Assembly: GCA_009783605.1 (NCBI GenBank)
Contig: WRDE01000116.1
Location: 1 to 6,705, forward strand
From: Oscillospiraceae bacterium
GTDB lineage: Bacteria > Bacillota > Clostridia > Oscillospirales > Acutalibacteraceae
Reading direction: 5' to 3'
DNA length: 6,705 nt
A program made the position numbers and the translations under genes. This document shows positions 1-6,685 of the stretch, in pieces; the stretch's first letter is position 1, and every line of letters starts with the position of its first letter. The notes under the pieces are model-generated. The model saw only the letters and a program-made list of their open reading frames with translations, made no database searches and was not told the origin of the DNA.

Positions 1-534
1 GTCGCCTCCGGCTTCAAAGATATCACATTAGACGTCCAGCTCCCGGATTATCAGCTGCCGGTCAATTTGAAGGTATATATCGACAACGAAGAACAAACCG
101 ATATGCAATATACAACAAAACTGAGAAATTTAGTCGCCGCCAATCATCCCGACCGGATGGTCAGCATCCCCTTTGCCGAGCGGAAAACCTACTATAGAGT
201 GACCATTCTGATTGCGCCGATAACGGTGAACAACATGCCGGCAGCACCCAGTGATTATCAGCTCTATTGTGAGTACGGCGTATACGGCAGTGTCGACGGG
301 GAGCGGGATTCGGTGTTGATAATGAAGCATGAACCCACTTTTAACGCGACCACCACATATACCACCCGGACCACGACCACCCAGACCACCACCGAGCGTA
401 CCACCACCAGACAAACCACCGAACATACTACCGAGCATACCACCGATCCGACTGTCGAGACGACTGGAGAGGGGACGACGGCAACCATATCGGCTATTGA
501 TCCGGAAGTCACGACAACAAAAACCGATGGATAA
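1..534 (+). CDS. 3' end of a surface protein with threonine-rich tail, possibly a PrkC-type PASTA kinase (5'-truncated)
   Basis: The frame is open from the first base, so the gene starts before the window; 177 C-terminal residues are visible. A TTG at 67 could be read as a start, but the frame has no stop before it and no clear ribosome binding site, so I treat the gene as truncated. Residues 1-115 alternate hydrophobic and polar residues (for example LPVNLKVYID and YRVTILIAPITV), suggesting a beta-sandwich or Ig-like extracellular domain. Residues 117-162 are a threonine-rich, low-complexity tail. No LPXTG motif or C-terminal membrane segment is seen, so any membrane anchor would lie upstream. 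The stop overlaps the rsgA start by 8 bases. In Bacillus and many other Firmicutes the gene before rsgA is prkC, a Ser/Thr kinase with extracellular PASTA repeats; the position and extracellular look fit its C-terminus. No kinase or PASTA motif is visible, so this identity is inference from gene order. Confidence 0.6.
   Translation, partial: VASGFKDITLDVQLPDYQLPVNLKVYIDNEEQTDMQYTTKLRNLVAANHPDRMVSIPFAERKTYYRVTILIAPITVNNMPAAPSDYQLYCEYGVYGSVDGERDSVLIMKHEPTFNATTTYTTRTTTTQTTTERTTTRQTTEHTTEHTTDPTVETTGEGTTATISAIDPEVTTTKTDG
349..486 (+). repeat. Threonine-rich low-complexity tract (ACC-type codon repeats)
   Basis: Twenty-seven of 46 codons encode threonine, mostly ACC, in an irregular pattern of two to four Thr separated by Arg, Gln, Glu or His, including the direct repeat TTEHTTEHTT. 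Such tracts usually form extended, often O-glycosylated stalks of wall-associated proteins. The near-repetitive ACC units could change in length by slippage. The tract also keeps frame 2 open as a proline-rich shadow reading frame, which explains an apparent but false N-terminal extension of rsgA. Confidence 0.8.
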
Positions 535-1411
535 AAGACTGACCGGAAGAATACTGCGCTGTGTCGGCGGTTTCTACTATGTGGAAACCGCTGCCGCTGT
601 TTTTGAATGCCGGGCCAGGGGCGTCTTTCGCCGGGAGGGGATCACCCCGCTGGCGGGAGATATCGCCGAAATCTCGGTGCAGGATGAGCAGCAGGGCACG
701 GTGGAAGCGGTGACGGCGCGGCGCAACAGTCTGGTCCGCCCGCCGGTGGCCAATCTGGATACTCTGTTTATCGTTGCGTCAACGGCCGATCCCGCGCCAC
801 GGCTGCAGGTGATTGACAAGCTGATTGCCATTACAGAATATAACGGGATCGAACCGGTAATCGTGATCAATAAGACCGATCTGGAAAGCGGCGAACCGCT
901 GGCGGAATGTTACCGCCGCAGCGGTTTCGCTGTCTTTACCGTTTCGTCTGAAGATCCGGGATCGGTGACGCCGATGCTGCCGCTGTTTGCTGGAAAGCTG
1001 TCTGCCTTTACAGGCAACTCCGGCGTCGGTAAAACCACCCTGCTGAATCTGATCTGTCCGGGGCTGGCGCTGCCCACCGGTGAAATCAGCCGTAAACTCG
1101 GCCGCGGGCGGCATACCACCCGTACCGTTTCACTGTATAAATTGGATAACGGCGGATATATTGCCGACACTCCCGGTTTTTCTTCACTGGAGATCGACAC
1201 CCCGATATTAAAAGATACGCTGCCGGAATGCTTCCGGGATTTCACCCGGGTGGAGGGGGCGTGCCGCTTTTCCTCCTGTTCCCATACCGTTGAGACCGGC
1301 TGCCGGATATTAAAAGCGGTAAAAGACGGCCGCATACAGGCGTCGCGGCACCGGAGCTATCTGGCGATGTATCAGGAGATCAAAGCCCGGAAGGTATGGG
1401 AAATCACATGA
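527..1411 (+). CDS. rsgA: Ribosome small-subunit-dependent GTPase A (RsgA/YloQ/CpgA)
   Basis: Circularly permuted GTPase that binds the 30S subunit during late maturation and releases assembly factors on GTP hydrolysis; cytoplasmic. The 294-residue product has the permuted motif order of the family: an N-terminal OB-fold (about 1-70, with GGFYYVE near the start), G4 NKTD at 115-118, P-loop GNSGVGKT at 163-170, switch region GRGRHTTR at 192-199, G3 DTPG at 214-217, and a C-terminal zinc site with Cys246, Cys251, His253 and Cys259. Length and motifs are normal, so it should be active. I chose ATG 527 because it gives the conserved N-terminus; the open frame further upstream is proline-rich shadow sequence. 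No ribosome binding site lies at normal distance (a GGAAG sits about 19 bases away), and the start overlaps the previous stop by 8 bases, so translational coupling is likely. The genes often found downstream in Firmicutes, rpe and thiN, are absent. Confidence 0.96.
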   Translation: MDKRLTGRILRCVGGFYYVETAAAVFECRARGVFRREGITPLAGDIAEISVQDEQQGTVEAVTARRNSLVRPPVANLDTLFIVASTADPAPRLQVIDKLIAITEYNGIEPVIVINKTDLESGEPLAECYRRSGFAVFTVSSEDPGSVTPMLPLFAGKLSAFTGNSGVGKTTLLNLICPGLALPTGEISRKLGRGRHTTRTVSLYKLDNGGYIADTPGFSSLEIDTPILKDTLPECFRDFTRVEGACRFSSCSHTVETGCRILKAVKDGRIQASRHRSYLAMYQEIKARKVWEIT

Positions 1412-1441
1412 AGCGGAATAACCGGCTTTACTTGTTCGGCG

Positions 1442-1497
1442 TTTTTGTTAATTTTTTTAAAAAGCACTTGACAAACCAACCCCCGTTCGTGTAGTAT
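1442..1497 (+). promoter_or_regulatory. Predicted sigma-A promoter of carA-carB-dapF with UP-like tract
   Basis: A perfect -35 TTGACA lies at 1468-1473. The best -10 is TAGTAT at 1492-1497 (4 of 6 consensus positions) with an 18-base spacer. An A/T-rich run at 1442-1463 sits directly upstream of the -35 and resembles an UP element. Transcription would start near 1504, giving a leader of only about 30 bases before the carA ATG. That leaves no room for a PyrR attenuator or T-box, and I see no convincing arginine-repressor operator. No clear terminator for rsgA is visible in this gap, so read-through from upstream is also possible. Confidence 0.7.
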
Positions 1498-1520
1498 TTA
1501 TTGAAATGTGTAAGGGAGAA

Positions 1521-1527
1521 AGGAAGG
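1521..1527 (+). promoter_or_regulatory. Ribosome binding site deciding the carA start
   Basis: AGGAAGG lies 8 bases before ATG 1536. It selects that ATG over the in-frame ATG at 1506, which would sit almost on the predicted transcription start and has no ribosome binding site. The product from 1536 begins with the usual CarA N-terminus. Confidence 0.8.
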
Positions 1528-1535
1528 GATGCTAT

Positions 1536-2597
1536 ATGGCGCAAAAGGCATATTTGGTATTGGAAAACGGCAGGGTATTTGAGGGAGAACGGTTCGGCGC
1601 CGTCGGCGAGGTGTCCGGCGAGCTGGTATTTACCACCTCCACCGTCGGGTATTTAGAGACATTGACAGACCCCGGCGCAAAGGGACAGATCATTGCCCAG
1701 ACATTTCCGCTGATCGGCAACTACGGTGTGATACCGGAGGATTTTGAATCCGAGACAGTACATGCACAGGGCTATATCGTTCGAGAATGGTGTCAAGAAC
1801 CTTCCAACTTTCGCAGTGAAGGGAATCTTGATATTTTTTTAAAGTCACAGGGGGTAGCGGGCCTCTGCGGATTGGATACCCGGGCGCTGACTAAGGCGGT
1901 GCGGGACCACGGCGCCATGACTGCCCAGATTGTGGATCATCTTGATAACTGTGCGGAGGAAACCGCTGCCGGCCGGCCGGTATACGCGGTCACCACCCAA
2001 AAAGCGTATGCCATGCCGGCCGAAAATGCCAAATATCAGGTGGCGGTGCTGGATCTGGGAATCAAAAAGAGCGTGCTGCACGAGCTGAGCGAACGCGGCT
2101 GCGCGCTGACTGTGCTGCCGGCGGCAACGGCGGCGGCGGAGATCGCCGGGCTGAAGCCGGACGGGGTAGTCATCTCCAACGGTCCCGGTTCGCCGGAGGA
2201 GTATCCCGAAATTGTGGAGCAGCTGAAAATTCTGCGGGACAAAAACATCCCGACCCTCGGCATCTCGCTGGGGCATATGCTGATGGCGATGGCGGCCGGT
2301 GGGCGGTGCGAGCGGATGAAATACGGCCACCGGGGCGAAAACGCGCCGGTCAGGTATACCGGAAACAGACGGGTATACATAACCGTGCAGAACCACGGCT
2401 ACGCGGTGGACGCCGCGTCGCTCCCCGCAACGGCAGAGGTGACCGGCGTCAACGTCAACGACGGCTCCTGCGAAGCGATAACCTATACCGACCGGCCGGC
2501 CTTTTCGACGCAGTTTTATCCCGAAGGTGCCGCCGGGCCGCAGGACACGCTGTTTGTGTTCGATCAATTTGTGCAAATGATGGGAGGTCGCAGATAA
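1536..2597 (+). CDS. carA: Carbamoyl-phosphate synthase small subunit, predicted glutaminase-inactive
   Basis: CarA normally hydrolyses glutamine and passes ammonia through a tunnel to CarB for carbamoyl phosphate synthesis (arginine and pyrimidine pathways, cytoplasm). The 353-residue product is collinear with the family: N-terminal CarA domain (about 1-150, with VLENG, LTDP, GNYG and GLDTRALT) and a class I amidotransferase domain (about 168-350, with SNGPG at 214-218, KYGHRGEN and QNHGY at 285-289). The catalytic triad is broken. Where E. coli CarA has GICLGHQ with nucleophile Cys269, this protein has GISLGHM: Ser244 replaces Cys and Met248 replaces a glutamine-contacting Gln. The HPE motif reads YPE, so Tyr328 replaces His353; Glu330 is kept. 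The N-terminal motif usually read GYQEILTDPSY is also altered (GYLETLTDPGA). The frame is intact and the start has a good ribosome binding site, so this is not an obvious pseudogene. It probably serves as a structural or tunnel subunit of an ammonia-using synthase. carB starts within its stop codon. Confidence 0.95.
   Translation: MAQKAYLVLENGRVFEGERFGAVGEVSGELVFTTSTVGYLETLTDPGAKGQIIAQTFPLIGNYGVIPEDFESETVHAQGYIVREWCQEPSNFRSEGNLDIFLKSQGVAGLCGLDTRALTKAVRDHGAMTAQIVDHLDNCAEETAAGRPVYAVTTQKAYAMPAENAKYQVAVLDLGIKKSVLHELSERGCALTVLPAATAAAEIAGLKPDGVVISNGPGSPEEYPEIVEQLKILRDKNIPTLGISLGHMLMAMAAGGRCERMKYGHRGENAPVRYTGNRRVYITVQNHGYAVDAASLPATAEVTGVNVNDGSCEAITYTDRPAFSTQFYPEGAAGPQDTLFVFDQFVQMMGGRR
2583..2588 (+). 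promoter_or_regulatory. Ribosome binding site of carB-dapF
   Basis: GGAGGT lies inside the last codons of carA, 8 bases before ATG 2597. With the TAATG stop-start overlap it supports coupled translation and near-equal synthesis of the two subunits. Confidence 0.85.
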
Positions 2598-5500
2598 TGC
2601 CGTTGAATCCGAAACTGAAAAAAGTCATGGTGATCGGCTCCGGCCCGATCGTGATCGGCCAGGCGGCCGAATTCGACTATGCCGGCACCCAGGCCTGCCG
2701 GGCGCTGAAAGCCGAGGGGTTGGATGTGGTATTGGTCAACTCCAACCCGGCGACCATCATGACCGATAACGCGATGGCCGACCACATCTATATCGAGCCG
2801 CTGACATTAGAGACCATCAAGCGGATCATCATCAAGGAACGCCCCGACAGCCTGCTGTCGACGCTGGGCGGCCAGACCGGTCTGACCATGTCGATGAAGC
2901 TGGCGAAGGAGGGTTTTCTGGAGCAACACGGGGTGACGCTGCTGGGCGCCCGGCCGGAAACCATCGACAGAGCCGAGGACCGGCAGATGTTCAAGGACAC
3001 GATGGACAGCATCGGTCAGCCGTCGATCCCGTCCAAGGTGGTCACCACGGTGGAGGACGCGCTGGCCTTTGCCGATGAGATCGGGTACGCCGTCATCGTC
3101 CGCCCGGCGTTTACCATGGGCGGCGCCGGCGGCGGTATCGCCGAAACCGCAGAGGAATTGAGTGAGATCGCCCGGGGCGGCATCCAGCAATCGCCGATCG
3201 GACAGATCTTGGTCGAAAAGTGTATCTCCGGATGGAAAGAGATCGAATTTGAGGTGATCCGGGACAGCAAGGGTAACGCCATCACGGTTTGCAGTATGGA
3301 AAACGTCGACCCGGTGGGGGTGCATACCGGCGACTCCATCGTGGTGGCGCCGGCGGTAACTATGTCGGACAAGGAATACCAGATACTGCGCTCGTCGGCG
3401 CTGGCGATCGTCCACGCGCTGGGGGTAGAGGGCGGCTGCAACGTGCAGTTCGCGCTGCATCCCACATCCTTTGAATACGCGGTGATCGAGGTCAACCCCC
3501 GTGTCTCCCGCTCCTCGGCGCTGGCGTCCAAAGCCACCGGCTATCCCATCGCCAAGGTGGCGGCCCGGATCGCCATCGGGTATACGTTAGACGAGATTAA
3601 AAACGCCGTGACCGGCACCACCTACGCCTGCTTCGAGCCGTCGATCGACTATATCGTGGTCAAGCTGCCCCGATTCCCCTTCGACAAATTCGTCTACGCC
3701 AAGCGCAATCTCGGCACCCAGATGAAGGCCACCGGCGAGGTGATGTCGATCGGCCAGAGCTTTGAGGAGGCGATCATGAAGGCGGTGCGGGGCGCCGAGA
3801 TCGGCCGGGACAGCCTGCGCACCCCCGCGCTGGCGGCGTATACCGACAGCGAGATCGCCAAAAAGCTGCATATCTGCGACGATGAGCGGCTGTTTGTGGT
3901 CTATGAGGCACTGCGGCGCGGCGTCACGGTGGATGAGATACACCAAATCACCATGATCGACCGCTGGTTTTTGCATAAGCTGAACAATCTGACCGCGATG
4001 GAGCGGGAGCTGGCTTCCCGGCCGTTGGACGACCTGCGGTATCTGCGGGCCAAAAAGATGGGGTTTCCGGATAAGGTGATCGAACGGCTGTCCGGCAAAG
4101 CGATAATCAACAGGCGGTATCCCTCCTATAAGATGGTAGACACCTGCGCGGCGGAATTTGCCGCGCTGACGCCGTATTTCTACTCCTGCTATGATGAAGA
4201 AAACGAGGCGGCGGAATTCATTGCCGCGAAAAAATCCGATAAAGCCGCCTTGTCCGCGGACGAGACGGAAACCGTCATCGTCTTCGGCGCCGGCCCGATC
4301 CGGATCGGACAGGGCATTGAATTCGATTACGCGTCGGTTCACTGTGTCTGGGCGCTGAAAAAAGCCGGGTATGAAGTGGTTATCGTCAACAACAACCCCG
4401 AAACCGTTTCCACCGATTTTGATACCGCCGACCGTCTCTATTTTGAGCCGCTGACGCCGGAGGATGTGATGGGCATCATCGCCACCGAACAGCCCTACGG
4501 AGTGGTGGTGGCCTTCGGCGGACAGACCGCCATCAAGCTGACCAAATTTTTGGACAGCCAGGGGGTCCGCATCCTCGGCACCTCCGCCGACAGCATCGAC
4601 CGCGCCGAGGACCGGGAGCGGTTCGACGCGCTGTTGGAGCAGCTGGATATCAAACGCCCCCAGGGGCAGACGGTGATGACCACCGAACAGGCGCTGGCGG
4701 CGGCCGACCGGATCGGCTATCCGGTGCTGCTGCGCCCGTCCTATGTGCTGGGCGGCCAAAATATGATCATCGCCTTCAATACAGACGACGTCCGCGAATA
4801 TATGGCCATTATCCTCGCGCAGAATATCGAAAACCCGATCCTGATCGACAAATACCTGAACGGCATAGAAATCGAGATCGACGCCATCTGTGACGGATGC
4901 CCCTCCCTTGGGGGAGGGGGAGAAATCCTGATTCCCGGTATCATGGAGCATATCGAGCGGGCCGGTATCCATTCCGGCGACTCGATCGCCGTCTATCCCG
5001 CATGGAATATCCCCGACGAGATGGCGGAGCGGGTGATCGACTGCTCCCGGCGGTTGGCGGTGGCATTGGATACCCGCGGGCTGATCAATATCCAGTATTT
5101 GATTTATCACAATGAGCTGTATGTGATCGAGGTCAACCCACGCTCCTCCCGCACCATCCCGTATCTGAGCAAGGTGACCGGCGTGCCGATGGTGGATCTG
5201 GCGGTGCGGGCGATGCTGGGCGAGCGGCTGCGGGATATGGGCTACGGCACCGGATTGTATCCGATCACCCCGTATGTGGCGGTCAAGGTGCCGGTGTTCT
5301 CCTTTGAAAAGCTGGCCAACGTCGACACCCATCTCGGGCCCGAGATGAAATCCACCGGCGAGGTGCTGGGGCTGGCGAAATCGTTGGACGAGGCGCTGTA
5401 TAAAGGGCTGGCGGCGGCAGGGTATAAAATGAAGCGCACCGGCGGCGGGGTATTCTTCACCATCCGCGACAGCGATAAAAAAGAGCTGCCGGATGTGGCG

Positions 5501-6685
5501 AAAAAGTTCCATGAGCTGGGCTTCACCCTCTATGCCACCAAGGGAACCGCCGCCTGTATCCGCGAAAACGGATTGCCGGTGGAAAAGATCGACAAGATCC
5601 ACGAATCGGATGTCAATCCGCTCACACTGTTGGAGAGCGGCAGGGTGGATTTCATCGTTTCAACTTCTTCCAAAGGCAGAATCCCGACAAGGGACTGCGT
5701 GATCATCCGGCGCAAAGCGGTGGAGCGCAACATCCCTTGCCTCACCTCCATTGATACCGCCAACGCTATCGCCGATTCGCTGCGGGGCAAATATACCGTC
5801 GCCAACACCGAGCTGATCGACATCAACAGTATGCGCACCGCCGCCGCCCGGCTGCCGTTTACCAAGATGCAGGGCTGCGGCAATGATTACATCTATTTCA
5901 ACTGTCTTGAACGGTCGATCGACAACCCTGCGGGGCTGGCGCTGGCGCTCTCCGACCGGCATCTCGGGATCGGCGGGGAAGGGGTGGTGCTGATCTGCCC
6001 GTCCGAAAAAGCCGACGCCCGGATGCGGATCTTCAACTTGGACGGCAGCGAGGGACGGATGGGCGGCAACGCCATCCGCTGTGTGGCGAAATACCTTTAC
6101 GACAACAAAATTGTCGAACGGGAGACGCTCACCGTCGAAACGCTGGCCGGCGTCAAGCAGGTAAAGCTGCAAAAATACAACGGTCAGGTCAAACGCGCCA
6201 CCGCCGATATGGGACCCGCCGTAATGGCGCCGGCGGCGATCCCGGCGGATTTTGACGGGGATAAAATAGTCGACCGCCCGGTCAATATCGGCGCCGGGGA
6301 ATACCGGATCACCTGTGTCTCGATGGGGAACGCCCATTGCGTGGTGTTTGTGCCGAACCCGGATGTGCTGGATCTGGAAAAATTGGGGCCGAAATTTGAA
6401 AATTTCGAAAAATTCCCCCAACGGATCAACACCGAATTCGTAAAGGTGCTGGATAAAAATACCCTCAAAATGCGGGTGTGGGAACGCGGCTCTGGCGAGA
6501 CTTGGGCCTGCGGTACCGGCGCCTGCGCGGCGGCGGTGGCGGCGGTGGAGATGGGGTATTGCGAAAAGGATACCGATATCAAAGTAAAACTACGCGGCGG
6601 CGACCTCATTGTCCGGTATACCGATGAGACGGTGACGCTGACCGGGACCGCGGAGACGGTGTATACGGGGGAAGTGGTATTCTAA
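2597..6685 (+). CDS. carB: Carbamoyl-phosphate synthase large subunit fused to diaminopimelate epimerase (CarB-DapF)
   Basis: One uninterrupted 1362-residue frame. CarB makes carbamoyl phosphate from bicarbonate, ammonia and two ATP. Residues 1 to about 400 form the first ATP-grasp unit (IGSGPIVIGQ, NSNPATIMTD, Arg129, Arg169, Gln284, Glu298, Asn300). About 401-550 is the oligomerisation region (IDRWFL, DTCAAEF). About 556-940 is the second ATP-grasp unit (GAGPIRIGQG from 564, Arg673, Arg713, Glu845, Asn847). About 949-1075 is the MGS-like allosteric domain. The ATP-site residues match those known in E. coli, so the synthase half looks active. A palindromic insertion adds about 7-8 residues at 768-775. 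In the allosteric domain the usual INT motif reads VST (Ser1022), so UMP/IMP control may differ. After a linker of about 10 residues, a full DapF follows (from about 1079). I see no stop, frameshift or ribosome binding site at the junction. The start is fixed by the TAATG overlap with carA and a strong ribosome binding site; the frame open before it lies inside carA. Confidence 0.95.
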   Translation: MPLNPKLKKVMVIGSGPIVIGQAAEFDYAGTQACRALKAEGLDVVLVNSNPATIMTDNAMADHIYIEPLTLETIKRIIIKERPDSLLSTLGGQTGLTMSMKLAKEGFLEQHGVTLLGARPETIDRAEDRQMFKDTMDSIGQPSIPSKVVTTVEDALAFADEIGYAVIVRPAFTMGGAGGGIAETAEELSEIARGGIQQSPIGQILVEKCISGWKEIEFEVIRDSKGNAITVCSMENVDPVGVHTGDSIVVAPAVTMSDKEYQILRSSALAIVHALGVEGGCNVQFALHPTSFEYAVIEVNPRVSRSSALASKATGYPIAKVAARIAIGYTLDEIKNAVTGTTYACFEPSIDYIVVKLPRFPFDKFVYAKRNLGTQMKATGEVMSIGQSFEEAIMKAVRGAEIGRDSLRTPALAAYTDSEIAKKLHICDDERLFVVYEALRRGVTVDEIHQITMIDRWFLHKLNNLTAMERELASRPLDDLRYLRAKKMGFPDKVIERLSGKAIINRRYPSYKMVDTCAAEFAALTPYFYSCYDEENEAAEFIAAKKSDKAALSADETETVIVFGAGPIRIGQGIEFDYASVHCVWALKKAGYEVVIVNNNPETVSTDFDTADRLYFEPLTPEDVMGIIATEQPYGVVVAFGGQTAIKLTKFLDSQGVRILGTSADSIDRAEDRERFDALLEQLDIKRPQGQTVMTTEQALAAADRIGYPVLLRPSYVLGGQNMIIAFNTDDVREYMAIILAQNIENPILIDKYLNGIEIEIDAICDGCPSLGGGGEILIPGIMEHIERAGIHSGDSIAVYPAWNIPDEMAERVIDCSRRLAVALDTRGLINIQYLIYHNELYVIEVNPRSSRTIPYLSKVTGVPMVDLAVRAMLGERLRDMGYGTGLYPITPYVAVKVPVFSFEKLANVDTHLGPEMKSTGEVLGLAKSLDEALYKGLAAAGYKMKRTGGGVFFTIRDSDKKELPDVAKKFHELGFTLYATKGTAACIRENGLPVEKIDKIHESDVNPLTLLESGRVDFIVSTSSKGRIPTRDCVIIRRKAVERNIPCLTSIDTANAIADSLRGKYTVANTELIDINSMRTAAARLPFTKMQGCGNDYIYFNCLERSIDNPAGLALALSDRHLGIGGEGVVLICPSEKADARMRIFNLDGSEGRMGGNAIRCVAKYLYDNKIVERETLTVETLAGVKQVKLQKYNGQVKRATADMGPAVMAPAAIPADFDGDKIVDRPVNIGAGEYRITCVSMGNAHCVVFVPNPDVLDLEKLGPKFENFEKFPQRINTEFVKVLDKNTLKMRVWERGSGETWACGTGACAAAVAAVEMGYCEKDTDIKVKLRGGDLIVRYTDETVTLTGTAETVYTGEVVF
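4898..4921 (+). repeat. In-frame palindromic insertion inside carB
   Basis: A perfect 8-bp inverted repeat, CCCCTCCC (4900-4907) and GGGAGGGG (4912-4919), surrounds the 4-base loop TTGG. It encodes CPSLGGGG (residues 768-775) between the conserved blocks DAICDG and EILIPGIMEHIE, which in E. coli CarB are joined with about seven fewer residues. The site is probably a beta-hairpin turn on the surface of the second ATP-grasp unit and likely tolerates the addition. The G/C-rich hairpin with a short loop resembles small dispersed palindromes of clostridial genomes; that link is inference. Confidence 0.65.
5831..6685 (+). other. dapF: DapF domain of the CarB-DapF fusion, first catalytic cysteine missing
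   Basis: This region (fusion residues 1079-1362, 284 residues, normal DapF length) matches diaminopimelate epimerase, which converts LL- to meso-diaminopimelate for lysine and peptidoglycan. Visible family motifs are FTKMQGCGNDYIY near the domain start, LSDRHLGIG, FNLDGSE, MGNAHCV, NTEF, ERGSGET and ACGTGACAAA. DapF uses two cysteines, one on each side of the substrate alpha carbon. The second is present (Cys1305 in ACGTG). The first, normally in MCGN, is Gly1156 (codon GGC at 6062-6064, motif MGGN). Nearby, the usual GxDG motif is GGEG (Glu1128) and NADGS is NLDGS. The epimerase is therefore predicted to be impaired, or to do different chemistry. An in-frame ATG at 5831 could start a free DapF, but no ribosome binding site precedes it, so synthesis as a fusion is more likely. 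Confidence 0.88.

Noticed and set aside
329..526. Frame-2 open extension upstream of rsgA giving a proline-rich N-terminus.
   Set aside because: It is the shifted reading of the threonine (ACC) repeat tract, while RsgA homology begins at ATG 527.
1412..1462. Possible rsgA terminator: CCG/CGG pairing followed by T-runs.
   Set aside because: Only about three consecutive base pairs form around a long loop; the T-rich stretch is better explained as an UP-like tract for the following promoter.
1408..1494. 28-codon frame with ATGA overlap to the rsgA stop, product starting MKRNNRLYLF.
   Set aside because: It has no ribosome binding site of its own, runs through the AT-rich tract and both promoter boxes, and resembles no family I recognise; probably chance.
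1506..1535. Ten-residue N-terminal extension of CarA from ATG 1506.
   Set aside because: It would start almost on the predicted transcription start, and its codons include the ribosome binding site used for ATG 1536.
2306..2596. Open frame extending upstream of the carB ATG.
   Set aside because: It lies inside carA, its translation is arginine-rich shadow sequence, and ATG 2597 has a good ribosome binding site and the conserved CarB N-terminus.
3587..5602. 671-codon open frame on the minus strand opposite carB.
   Set aside because: The translation is rich in His, Gln and Arg with no recognisable domain; this is the expected antisense shadow of a GC-rich gene with strong codon bias.
5831..5833. 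Internal ATG as an independent dapF start.
   Set aside because: There is no Shine-Dalgarno sequence within a usable distance and no upstream stop codon in frame, so a separate DapF product is not supported, though not excluded.
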